Shown: piece by piece, positions 34,673 to 46,269 of the stretch
Position numbering within the stretch: the first letter of the stretch is position 1
Layout: each line of letters begins with the position of its first letter
From: Nitrospinota bacterium
Lineage (GTDB): Bacteria; Nitrospinota; Nitrospinia; Nitrospinales; VA-1
DNA length: 64,000 nt
Reading direction: 5' to 3'
NCBI GenBank assembly: GCA_009873655.1
Contig: WAIB01000003.1
Span: 62,001-126,000, forward strand
Program-made: the position numbers and the translations under genes
Notes under the pieces: generated by a model
The model's input: only the letters and a program-made list of their open reading frames with translations
Told to the model about the DNA's origin: nothing
Database searches by the model: none

Positions 34673-34852
34673 TTATTTTCTGTGGTACTTGGCGTTTTCT
34701 TCGATATGTTTTTGAATGGAAGTTCCCAAAGGGTCTGGAATAGCCATGCTGCTCACCACGCTTATAAGCAAAATCGTTATTATCAGCATGGCAGCAGGAA
34801 GAATATACTGGTTTTTGGTTTTAGGTGCTTTCCGAATGGGATAAGTTTGCAC
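34673..34852 (-). CDS. Small single-pass membrane protein, 59 aa (missing from ORF track)
   Basis: GTG start at 34852 with a full AAGGAGG five bases upstream, one of the best ribosome-binding sites in the window. The product begins MQTYPIRKAPKTKNQYILPA, has one hydrophobic segment ('AAMLIITILLISVVSSMA') and a short polar tail ending 'ENAKYHRK'. A CCCGATAA box, resembling a sigma-28 -10, lies 39 bp upstream, but the -35 match is poor. No family recognised. The plus-strand 91-aa track ORF over it looks like a shadow. Confidence 0.6.
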   Translation of the reverse strand: MQTYPIRKAPKTKNQYILPAAMLIITILLISVVSSMAIPDPLGTSIQKHIEENAKYHRK

Positions 34853-35100
34853 GTTATCCTCCTTGATATGTGCATTAATCGGTCAATTACTTATCGGGAA
34901 TAAACCGGGAAAGCATAATGTTTGTATGCATTTAGTCGATTAATGACGGGTTTTCAAGGTTTTTCAATTTTCAGGAATTTCCTGAGGAATTTCCCCAAAT
35001 ACCGCGGTCGGATCTTTTGTTTTCCCCCCGCAACCCTGTTACGATCAAAAAATTCCAGAAATGTCTAAATATCAATGGTTAAGAAGCCGTTAATCTTGAC

Positions 35101-36165
35101 ATGCCATTTATTACCAAAATTCCGGGAAATCTTTTTGCCCTTACTGCAATTCCTTTTTTCCTGTCATTTTTTTTAACGATTGGAGGAGTCCATGCGGAGG
35201 AGCTTACCGAAGCTGATTTTTTTGAGGAAAGTTTTGAGACAGAGGACAGCTTTGAGTTAGAAGACAGCGGGGATAGCTTTGAAAGTGATTTCGGCTTGGG
35301 TGAGGAGGGCAATTTTGTTGAGAAGGAACGTTTTTTCAAGTCAAGCGAGTTTGAATTTACCGACAATCGATCCTATATATCATCCCCAAGAAAACGGGAA
35401 AGGCTGAGAGATTTTCAAGACCGACCCGAGTTCACCGAAACCTATTTCAAATCCTATTTTAAGGGAATGTTTTCCGACCTGGAATATATCACAACCTCCC
35501 CTTACAGATGGGATCGCACGGATTGGATGACAGCCGGCCTGGTCGCGGGTGGAACCGGTTTTTTTATTGGATTGGATGAAGATATAAAAAACTTCTTTGA
35601 TGATATTCGAAGTTCTACTACCGATGATTTAGCAAATATTTTTGAGCCATTTGGAAATGGCATCGTAACTATTCCAGCCTTAGCCGGGTTTTATCTTTTT
35701 GGCCACTTTGATGAAAATTATAAAGCCAAGCGAACGGCTTTGATTGCAACTGAAAGTTTCCTGATAACCGGACTGTACACCACCATCCTCAAGGTGACCC
35801 TGGGGCGTCACAGGCCTTCAACTGGAAGTTCTTCAACTGCTTTTGACGGTTTTACCACGGACAATAAATCTTTTCCCTCAGGCCACACTTCCACCGCTTT
35901 TGCAATTGCTACCGTGGTTGCGAATGAATATGAAGAAACTCCCTACATAAAACCCGTATCTTATGGAATCGCCACGTTGACGGGCCTCTCAAGAATCAAC
36001 GATGAAAAACATTGGGCTTCGGATGTTTTTTTTGGTGCGGCTCTGGGTTATTTCGTTTCAAAAACGATCCTTCATCTGCACGAAAACAGAAAAGGCAAGC
36101 ACTTCACCATCTATCCACGGGTCGATAACAATGGCGGGGGCCTTGTGCTTTCAAAAAGATTCTAA
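35101..36165 (+). CDS. PAP2-superfamily phosphatase with acidic N-terminal region, probably envelope-located
   Basis: 354 aa with a signal peptide ('LSFFLTIGGVHAEE'), then an acidic, Phe-rich stretch of repeated 'ESFETEDSFELEDSGDSFES' type. The C-terminal half has the three PAP2 motifs: 'KVTLGRHRP', 'FPSGHTS' and 'SRINDEKHWASD'. It probably removes phosphate from a lipid or lipid carrier at the outer face of the membrane. The protein ends in Phe ('GLVLSKRF'), as many outer-membrane proteins do. The ATG has no clear ribosome-binding site. Confidence 0.85.
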   Translation: MPFITKIPGNLFALTAIPFFLSFFLTIGGVHAEELTEADFFEESFETEDSFELEDSGDSFESDFGLGEEGNFVEKERFFKSSEFEFTDNRSYISSPRKRERLRDFQDRPEFTETYFKSYFKGMFSDLEYITTSPYRWDRTDWMTAGLVAGGTGFFIGLDEDIKNFFDDIRSSTTDDLANIFEPFGNGIVTIPALAGFYLFGHFDENYKAKRTALIATESFLITGLYTTILKVTLGRHRPSTGSSSTAFDGFTTDNKSFPSGHTSTAFAIATVVANEYEETPYIKPVSYGIATLTGLSRINDEKHWASDVFFGAALGYFVSKTILHLHENRKGKHFTIYPRVDNNGGGLVLSKRF

Positions 36166-36172
36166 AAACGGA

Positions 36173-37801
36173 TTATTGTTTTTCAGCCCAGATGGAAAGT
36201 TTCTCACGGAAGATTTTTGCGTTATGGCGCACATCCACTGGGAACTCGGGGTGGAAAAGCACTTTTTTTACAGGCTGTGTCACCGGCGAGGCCGCTCCCA
36301 ACTCCAATAATTCTTCTGTCATTTTTTTTCGTTCACTGGGAGACTTGATTATTTCCGGGCTTACAGGTTCGATTATGATTGCCGGCTGCTGTTTGGTCCG
36401 ATTGCCTGTTCCAACCAGGGCGGAACGTTTTACACCAGGATGTTGATTGAAAATGGATTCGCAGGGAATCGTATAGAGGGTTTCAGTACCGGTGATCACT
36501 CTCTGGTTTTTTCGGCCATAAAACCATAACCGGTTTTTTTCATCGAGCCTTCCCAGATCTCCCATGCGGTGCCAGAATGAATTCCCGTCTTCAATTTTGG
36601 CAAGCTGTGTTAAGTCTTCCCGGTTAAAGTAGGTTCGGGTTGCCCAGGGGGCCTTGATGACAATTTCTCCTACTGTATTTGTAGAAAGTGGGCTGGCTTC
36701 TTTCCATTTAAGAATTGGAGAATCTGAAACAGCAATGATTTTTATCTCCACTCCCGGAATCGCTTTCCCGACACAGGTTCCTTCGCCTTTGTTCGATAAA
36801 GGCCAGGTCTGATCCAGGATTTCCCGCCGGTCTATTAAAGATACAGGTAATGCTTCGGTGGCTCCATAGGGAGTTTGAATTTTGCAATCGGCATTGACAA
36901 TGTTTTCGAATCGGTGAAGCAGTTTTCCGGAAACAGGTGCCCCCGCCATGATGATGCGCTTCAAAGTAGGAAGCTTGATTTTATTTTCCAGGCAATATTG
37001 ACTCACCGTATCCCACAAGGCAGGTGAACCGAAACTGCTGGAAACTTTAAACCGGTTAATGGGGCCAATTATGTTTTCCGGATCCACTTTTGCGGGACGG
37101 GTTGAATCCATATCGGGAATGACACTTGTCATTCCCAAGCCGCAACTGAACAAACCGAAAAGCGGAAAGGTGGGGAGGTCGGTTTCGTCTGACTGAATAT
37201 CAAATTGTTCTTGAAGAATATTAACCTGATGATTGAATATGGAATGAGTGTATAAAACCCCTTTTGCCGGTCCGGTGCTGCCACTCGTAAACAGGATTGC
37301 CGCCGGGTCGTTTTCCTCCATGTTTTTTGCTTTAAAGTCTGCCTTGCCTGAATCCAGAATGTGTCCCAGGGTTTTGCAACCCGGAAACCATCCAACGGTT
37401 ACTTTATGTTTTATAGATTTAAAAGGGGTCGGAAAAAATTTTCGAACCGCATGCGCCAGGGGGATACCGATCATTCCCTCCGGTTGTGCTTGTTGGATGC
37501 AGTTCAGGACATTTTTTCTTCCCAGACCAGGATCGATTAAAACCGGAACCAGGCCCGCTTTGAACAAGGCGAAGGTCAACATTACAAAATCAATTCCATA
37601 GGGCACCATGATTAGAGCACGGGTGCCGGATTCCATACCCGATCGAATCAGGCCTGATGCAAGCAGGGTGCTTTCATGTTCGAGTTCTTGAAATGTTTTT
37701 TGCCTGCCGCTGGATATTTCCAGCAGGGCCGGAGTTCCAGGCTTCTCTTCAGCCCACCGTGCCAGGCGGGTGGAAATATTGCAGGTTTCTTTTTTGATCA
37801 C
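36173..37801 (-). CDS. OleC-like AMP-dependent ligase (olefin beta-lactone synthetase family)
   Basis: 542-aa ANL-superfamily enzyme with the adenylation motif 'ILFTSGSTGPAKGVLYTH'. Segments 'FALFKAGLVPVLIDPGLGRK', 'IGIPLAH', 'DLPTFPLFGLFSCGLGMT' and 'PDMDSTRPAKVDPENI' match my recollection of OleC proteins, which convert beta-hydroxy acids to beta-lactones in long-chain olefin synthesis. No oleA, oleB or oleD is in the window, so the pathway cannot be confirmed. The start overlaps the stop of the Hda-like gene by four bases. A general acyl-CoA synthetase is the alternative. Confidence 0.82.
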   Translation of the reverse strand: MIKKETCNISTRLARWAEEKPGTPALLEISSGRQKTFQELEHESTLLASGLIRSGMESGTRALIMVPYGIDFVMLTFALFKAGLVPVLIDPGLGRKNVLNCIQQAQPEGMIGIPLAHAVRKFFPTPFKSIKHKVTVGWFPGCKTLGHILDSGKADFKAKNMEENDPAAILFTSGSTGPAKGVLYTHSIFNHQVNILQEQFDIQSDETDLPTFPLFGLFSCGLGMTSVIPDMDSTRPAKVDPENIIGPINRFKVSSSFGSPALWDTVSQYCLENKIKLPTLKRIIMAGAPVSGKLLHRFENIVNADCKIQTPYGATEALPVSLIDRREILDQTWPLSNKGEGTCVGKAIPGVEIKIIAVSDSPILKWKEASPLSTNTVGEIVIKAPWATRTYFNREDLTQLAKIEDGNSFWHRMGDLGRLDEKNRLWFYGRKNQRVITGTETLYTIPCESIFNQHPGVKRSALVGTGNRTKQQPAIIIEPVSPEIIKSPSERKKMTEELLELGAASPVTQPVKKVLFHPEFPVDVRHNAKIFREKLSIWAEKQ

Positions 37802-38532
37802 GGTATTTTGAGGGCCGTTTTTACAAGAGGCAGCGTGACCTTTTTTTTCTGAACATAAGATTCCTGGTTAATTGTTGAAACTGCCTCTTTCATAGAAATG
37901 AAATCTCGGGGAATTCGCTGCATTAAAAAATTCACAATGTTTTCAGGCAAGGTCAGGCTGATATCTTTAGCGAGTTTCTGGATGATTTTAGAGGTGGTAT
38001 CATCATCAATGGGTTTTATTTCTGCCAGTATGCCCCACTGAAACCTGGATGTCAGATAACTTTCCGCATTCTCAATTTTGTCAGGAGAAAAACAACTGGT
38101 AAAGGCAACCTTGCCGCCCCTTTCTATAACGGTGTTGTAAATGTGGTAAAGCTTTTCCTGAGCTGCAAGGGAGGAAGCCATTTCTTCAACATCATCCAAT
38201 AGAAAATAATCCACATCCATCAGTTGTATATGCTGGTTCTGGGTGGAAGTTCCTTCATCTATTTTTTCAGAAAAATCGGAGCCTTTTATATAGATGGCCC
38301 GGGCCCCTCTTTCTGCCACAAGGTTCCCAATCGAAATCAGTAAATGGGTTTTACCGAGGTTTTCCTGGCCGAATATAAAAAGAGAATGGTAGAGGGCCTG
38401 ATCCGGGGCACAAAAATTCCTGGCTGAATCAAAAGCGAAACGGGAACCCTGGGAAATTACAAAATTGGAAAAATTAAATTCTGGGCGTGCAGGAAAATTA
38501 AGTAGTAATTGCTTTGGGGATTGATCGGGCAT
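37798..38532 (-). CDS. Hda-like DnaA paralogue (AAA+ domain only)
   Basis: 244 aa. It aligns with the DnaA/Hda AAA+ module: 'NFSNFVISQGSRFAFDSARN', a Walker A variant 'FGQENLGKTHLL', Walker B 'YFLLDDVEEM' and sensor-like 'LTSRFQWGI'. There is no DNA-binding domain IV. The N-terminal 'QLLLNFP' looks like a beta-clamp-binding peptide of the Hda type (QL[SP]LP[L]). Probable role: limiting DnaA-ATP after replication starts. It is translationally coupled to an OleC-like ligase gene, an odd pairing. Confidence 0.83.
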   Translation of the reverse strand: MPDQSPKQLLLNFPARPEFNFSNFVISQGSRFAFDSARNFCAPDQALYHSLFIFGQENLGKTHLLISIGNLVAERGARAIYIKGSDFSEKIDEGTSTQNQHIQLMDVDYFLLDDVEEMASSLAAQEKLYHIYNTVIERGGKVAFTSCFSPDKIENAESYLTSRFQWGILAEIKPIDDDTTSKIIQKLAKDISLTLPENIVNFLMQRIPRDFISMKEAVSTINQESYVQKKKVTLPLVKTALKIP

Positions 38533-38559
38533 GTTGGTTGTTCGCCAGAGTATTCCCGG

Positions 38560-38979
38560 TTATTTAGGGCCCGCCTGAATTTCAATAAATGTGCTTAAAA
38601 AATTCGAGTGAAGTTTTATGGTGCTTACCCAACCTTCTTTTGTGTAATTTAAGATCTGGTCTTGTTCAGTTTTAACCGAGTTAACCAGGGTCCAGCCATT
38701 GTTTAACATTTCGTTCTGGTAAAAGGTTAAGACATCCTCTTGTTTTTTATGCCCGGAAAAAAACAACCTTGCTACCTTCACCGTTCCTGACCCGGACTCG
38801 TAAATCCATGATTTTGGTTCATTCCTGGAAAAGTCAGGTGGAACGGGAATGTCAATAAAAGGGTAGGCCTTTTCCACGGGTGGCGGGGGAGGAGGCGCTC
38901 CGTCATTTTTTATATCCCAACCGGCACACCCCGTCATTAACAGTAAAAAGAACGAAAACAACGCTGCTGTTTTAACCAT
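38560..38979 (-). CDS. Lipoprotein of unknown function
   Basis: 139 aa with a lipobox ('LLLMTGC|AGW') followed by a Pro-rich linker ('APPPPPPVEKAYP'). The folded part contains 'VARLFFSGHKKQEDVLTFYQ' and 'NEMLNNGWTLVNS', a pattern seen in many small envelope lipoproteins of undefined role. The absence of Asp at +2 suggests the outer membrane. It overlaps the end of the DUF2065 gene by 8 bp and lies 27 bp before the Hda-like gene. Confidence 0.8.
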   Translation of the reverse strand: MVKTAALFSFFLLLMTGCAGWDIKNDGAPPPPPPVEKAYPFIDIPVPPDFSRNEPKSWIYESGSGTVKVARLFFSGHKKQEDVLTFYQNEMLNNGWTLVNSVKTEQDQILNYTKEGWVSTIKLHSNFLSTFIEIQAGPK

Positions 38980-39166
38980 TTTTACCCCCTCCTAGATATA
39001 CAACCAGTAATCCCATCATCATTAGAAAAAAACCAATGGCTCTCATTGTAGCATCAGGTATCTCAGGCAGTTTTTGTGCAAACAACTTAACTTTTTGCGG
39101 AAAACAAAAGTAGGGAATACCTTCGAATACCATCATTAGACCTAGTGCGGAAAGAAAAAGACTCAT
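38972..39166 (-). CDS. DUF2065 (YjeT-like) small membrane protein
   Basis: 64 aa with two membrane helices ('SLFLSALGLMMVFEGIPYF' and 'AIGFFLMMMGLLVVYL') joined by 'FPQKVKLFAQKLPEIPD'. This is the complete DUF2065 pattern; function unknown. It heads a four-gene minus-strand run (DUF2065, lipoprotein, Hda-like, OleC-like). Confidence 0.85.
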   Translation of the reverse strand: MSLFLSALGLMMVFEGIPYFCFPQKVKLFAQKLPEIPDATMRAIGFFLMMMGLLVVYLGGGKNG

Positions 39167-39612
39167 AGCCGGGAAAGAAGTTGTTTTTTACATTTAAATA
39201 AACGTAAAACGCTGACCTGACAAACTTGGTTTTAAAAATGGACTCGCCCTATGGCAGCGGTCATTAGGAGGGCCTTCGTTCTGCTCGATTATCATTTATC
39301 TGTCATTTTGAGTCAATATCTATTTATAAAGAACAGGAAGTTTGGCGGGGGTTTTGAGGTTGTAAATACCAAAAAAAGCATTATATAATCATTAAGAATT
39401 CTCTTTTTCCCTTCAAATGTCCGCTATTTAAGTTGGATTAGAAGTTAGGGTGTTTTTGCCTGGATTAAAATTATTTAATTTCCTTTTAACTGCAATTTAA
39501 TATCAACGGCATAAAGTTGATTCTTACATTTGTGTTTTCAGGGCGATTTTCAAAACATAAATGTTTAACATACAACAATAAATTTCAGCTCATATAATGA
39601 GGGTTAATTAAA
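39167..39612. other. 446-bp AT-rich divergent intergenic region
   Basis: It lies between the DUF2065 gene and degP, which point away from each other, so it should hold both promoters. It is clearly AT-rich, with several T/A runs. I see no coding frame, no perfect hairpin and no promoter good enough to call. Confidence 0.5.
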
Positions 39613-41085
39613 ATGCATAAACCTTTTCATCTTCTGTTTCGTTCAACCAGCGCAATTTTCATTTTTTTATTTTTTGTGTTCTCTACCGCAAATTATTCGT
39701 TTGCATTAAGCAGCGCTACGCAGCAGCTCTCAAGCAATTTATTTGTGGACATCGCCAAGAAACTGAACCCCGCGGTGGTGAATGTCAGCACAAAATCAAA
39801 AACGGAAAAAGCTCATAGAAATTTTCGCTCTCCCGGGAGTCCAAGGCCCGGTCCAGGCCAAAGGCGCTCTCCGGACCCTTTTCGTGATTTTTATGACAAG
39901 TTTTTTGGCGAACGGCCCAACCAAAAACCCAAGCGGGGCATGGGGTCGGGTTTTGTAATTGATAAAGAAGGTCATATCCTGACCAATTATCATGTAATAG
40001 AAGATGCCGATGAGATCGTTGTAACTGTTGAGGATAAGGGAAGAGAGAAGGAATATACAGCTACCTTGATCGGTTCTGATTCAAAAACCGATATCGCATT
40101 AGTAAAAATAAATCGTGATGAAAATACACCTGATGAGTTCCCCTTTTTGAGGCTGGGCAGTTCTGAAAATCTGGAAGTGGGCGAATGGGTCGTTGCTATT
40201 GGAAACCCGTTTGGTCTCAGTCATACCGTAACCGTAGGTGTGGTGAGCGCATTGGGAAGAAGCATTGGCGCAGGTCCTTATGACGAGTTTATTCAGACCG
40301 ATGCGTCTATCAATCCCGGAAACAGCGGTGGGCCTTTAATCAATATTGAGGGGGAAGTAATCGGAATCAACACGGCGATCATTTCCGGGAATACCGGTGG
40401 TAATGTGGGGATCGGGTTTGCCATCCCAATCAATATCGCAAAAGGAATTTTGCAGGATTTGAAGGAAAAAGGGTCCGTTACCCGGGGTTGGCTGGGAGTC
40501 ATGATTCAAAAAATCACTCCTGAACTGGCAAAGTCATTTGGGTTGAACCAGAGCCAGGGGGCTTTGGTAGGCGATGTTATACCAGATGGGCCGGCATTTA
40601 AGGCCGGGGTCAAACGAGGGGACGTGATAGTAAAATTTGACGGCAAAGATGTAAAAGATATGGAAGACCTCCCCAAAATTGTTGCTGCGACCGCGCCAAA
40701 CTCTGTGGTCGACGTGGAGGTAATTCGTGAAGGCTCTTCAAAAAACTTGAGAGTTAAAATTGAAGTATTGAAAGACAGTCAAGAAACGGTAGTGGCAAAA
40801 TCAGATCCTCTGGGTATGCAGGTGCAGGACATTACCCCGGAATTGGCGCAAAGCCTGGAGCTTGAGGATGATCAGGGAGTGTTGGTTTCTGATGTAACCG
40901 CGGGCAATTTTGCCGATGAATCAGGAATTCGCCGGGGGGATGTCATTTCAGAAATGAATCGCACCCCGGTAGGCAATGTCCAGGATTATCAGCGTTTATT
41001 GAAGTCGGCAAAAAAGGGTTCTTCCATTCTGTTCCTGGTGAAGAGAAGGGGAACCACTATTTATATAGCTGTTAAAGTTGGATAG
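39613..41085 (+). CDS. Periplasmic serine protease/chaperone, DegP/HtrA (Do) family
   Basis: 490 aa with a signal peptide ending near 'ANYSFALSS'. Triad: His in 'LTNYHVIED', Asp in 'SKTDIALVKI', Ser in 'INPGNSGGPLI'. The LA-loop segment is Pro/Arg-rich ('SPGSPRPGPGQRRSPDPFRD'). Two PDZ domains follow ('TRGWLGVMIQKITPELAKSF' and 'DPLGMQVQDITPELAQSLEL'). It degrades or refolds damaged envelope proteins. A terminator separates it from a second HtrA gene. Confidence 0.95.
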   Translation: MHKPFHLLFRSTSAIFIFLFFVFSTANYSFALSSATQQLSSNLFVDIAKKLNPAVVNVSTKSKTEKAHRNFRSPGSPRPGPGQRRSPDPFRDFYDKFFGERPNQKPKRGMGSGFVIDKEGHILTNYHVIEDADEIVVTVEDKGREKEYTATLIGSDSKTDIALVKINRDENTPDEFPFLRLGSSENLEVGEWVVAIGNPFGLSHTVTVGVVSALGRSIGAGPYDEFIQTDASINPGNSGGPLINIEGEVIGINTAIISGNTGGNVGIGFAIPINIAKGILQDLKEKGSVTRGWLGVMIQKITPELAKSFGLNQSQGALVGDVIPDGPAFKAGVKRGDVIVKFDGKDVKDMEDLPKIVAATAPNSVVDVEVIREGSSKNLRVKIEVLKDSQETVVAKSDPLGMQVQDITPELAQSLELEDDQGVLVSDVTAGNFADESGIRRGDVISEMNRTPVGNVQDYQRLLKSAKKGSSILFLVKRRGTTIYIAVKVG

Positions 41086-41111
41086 CAGGTTCCCTTGACT
41101 TGAGAAAAAAT

Positions 41112-41141
41112 AGGGGAAGCCGGTAGAAGGCTTCCCCTTTT
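41112..41141 (+). terminator. Rho-independent terminator between the two htrA genes
   Basis: Perfect 10-bp stem AGGGGAAGCC (41112-41121) / GGCTTCCCCT (41129-41138), 7-nt loop, followed by a T run (TTTT including the last stem base). It lies 27 bp after the first htrA stop and directly before the next start, so readthrough would be needed for cotranscription. Confidence 0.85.
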
Positions 41142-41147
41142 AACTAC

Positions 41148-44544
<3,397 letters not shown>

Positions 44545-44549
44545 GTTTT

Positions 44550-45851
44550 CTAGGAGGTGGACCGTTTCCTGGACGGGGGGCGCTTTCGCTGCGGCCTTTT
44601 CCCATTACGAGTCCGGTGGTTGGAACTCGGTTTTGCTTTGGGTGGCTGCGATTGGCGGCGTTTTTTCGCAGGGGGTTTCCCGGGTTTTTCTTTCAGAAAC
44701 AGTTCTTCTTCAGCCCATGATACGGGTATTCTCTTTTTAAGGTAGGTCTCTACCCGTTCAAGATGTTGTGCGAAATCTTCGCAACATAATGTGATTGCGG
44801 TTCCTTTTTTACCTGCCCGGGCGGTTCGACCGATCCGATGGACATAATCCTCCGCGTCCTGGGGCAAATCATAGTTGATGACATGGGTGATATCATCGAC
44901 ATGCAATCCGCGCGAGGCAACATCGGTTGCAATGAGGATATAAATATTGCCCTTCTGGAAATCTTCCAGCACTTTTATGCGCGCTTTTTGGTGAAGGTCG
45001 CCGCTAATTTGTCTCGAATTGTATCCATTATGATTCAGTTTCCACTCCAGTTGTTCTGCTTCAACCTTGGTGTTGCAGAAAATAAGGATCTTTTTTCCTT
45101 CCTCCCTTTTTAACAATCCCAGCAGAAGGTTGAATTTTTCGTGCTGCCCGACGTGAAACAGGGATTGTTTAATCTCGTCGACTACGGCTTTCTCCGGTTC
45201 GATGACAACCTTGACGGGGTTGTTCATATGCTCATAGCAAAGCTCCATGACCCGGTAATTGAGCGTCGCCGAAAACAATAACGTTTGCCGCTTATTGTAG
45301 GGAGAACAACTGCGGAAGAGGTAACGCAAGTCTTGAATGAAACCCATGTCGAACATTCTGTCGGCTTCATCCACAACCAGCACTTCGATTCTCTTCAGGC
45401 TGAAAAAACGTTGTTTGTAAAAATCGATCAACCTTCCGGGAGTGGCTATGAGAATGTCTACTCCTGATTTGATCTGATTGCGTTGTTTTTCGTAATCAAC
45501 ACCGCCAATGATACATGCCGACTTAAAACCACAATATTTACCCAGTATCTTTGAATCATTTTCGATTTGCCGGGCAAGCTCACGGGTGGGAGCAAGAATC
45601 AACGCTCGCGGTCCCTCTTTCCCTTTTGGAGCCGGTCCGGGTTTGTTTTCCAGCAAGCGGGTAAAAAGAGTGATTAAAAAGGCCGCTGTTTTCCCGGTTC
45701 CGGTTTGAGCCTGGCCTGCAAGATCCTTTCGGGCCAGGGAAATAGGAAGCGAATTGCTTTGAATCGGGGTGCAGGTTTTGAATTCAGCCTCTCGAATCCC
45801 TTTTAAAACAGGTTCAGGGAGGGGCAAAGATTCAAAATTAATGAGTTCCAA
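44550..45851 (-). CDS. DEAD-box RNA helicase, RhlE-like
   Basis: 433 aa. Q-motif region 'CTPIQSNSLPISLARKDLAG', motif I 'AQTGTGKTAAF', motif II 'VVDEADRMFD', motif III 'FSATL', motif VI 'HRIGRTARAGKKG'. The C-terminal ~50 residues are Lys/Arg/Pro-rich ('PPAKKRRQSQPPKAKPSSNH'), typical of RhlE-type RNA-binding tails. It remodels RNA or ribosome intermediates. It ends 6 bp from the ligA stop on the other strand. Confidence 0.94.
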   Translation of the reverse strand: MELINFESLPLPEPVLKGIREAEFKTCTPIQSNSLPISLARKDLAGQAQTGTGKTAAFLITLFTRLLENKPGPAPKGKEGPRALILAPTRELARQIENDSKILGKYCGFKSACIIGGVDYEKQRNQIKSGVDILIATPGRLIDFYKQRFFSLKRIEVLVVDEADRMFDMGFIQDLRYLFRSCSPYNKRQTLLFSATLNYRVMELCYEHMNNPVKVVIEPEKAVVDEIKQSLFHVGQHEKFNLLLGLLKREEGKKILIFCNTKVEAEQLEWKLNHNGYNSRQISGDLHQKARIKVLEDFQKGNIYILIATDVASRGLHVDDITHVINYDLPQDAEDYVHRIGRTARAGKKGTAITLCCEDFAQHLERVETYLKKRIPVSWAEEELFLKEKPGKPPAKKRRQSQPPKAKPSSNHRTRNGKRPQRKRPPSRKRSTS

Positions 45852-46269
45852 ATGAATACTCCAGAAATGGCTGGGGTTTTAGGGACCGTTTCCCTATCAA
45901 TGGGAAAATGAATTTAGGTTGATGAGTCAATATTATTTGTATTAATAGGAGGGGGGACTTAAATTTCAATAGTTTGTACATCACCTTCATTGGCTGGAGT
46001 TATTATGCTGGGCTTGAGGTGCTTTTGCAACCTCAATTTCATTTTGCTTGACTTTCAAGGGGGGGAAATGTTTAAATTCTCCCTCGATTTTAGTTCCGGT
46101 CACGGCCCCGATCGACAACCTCTCCAAGCGGATTCCAACTAAGTTTTCTTAGATTTTTCAAAGGTTTTCATGGCTTTTGGGGTGCCGGAAAGAATGATGA
46201 CAGCAACGGCTCGATCAGGGCAATGAGTTGATAACCTGTCATGTCTAATTGTTTGCCCGAGGTGTTTTT
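45852..46269. other. About 400-bp region upstream of the succinate dehydrogenase operon
   Basis: Probably holds divergent promoters for the DEAD-box gene and sdhA. A TTGACT with TTTAAA 17 bp later (near 46050-46078) could serve sdhA. A 45-codon plus-strand ORF (46005-46142) is present but has no convincing features. No RNA gene or repeat seen. Confidence 0.4.

Noticed and set aside
34628-34903. 91-aa plus-strand ORF after rnpB
   Set aside because: No ribosome-binding site; the minus strand holds a better small ORF with AAGGAGG and a membrane helix.
45000-45060. GC-rich tracts in the DEAD-box gene tail that could pass for repeats
   Set aside because: Explained by the Lys/Arg/Pro-rich C-terminal coding sequence and normal helicase codons.
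46005-46142. 45-codon plus-strand ORF upstream of sdhA
   Set aside because: No ribosome-binding site at the first ATG and no recognisable features; treated as chance.
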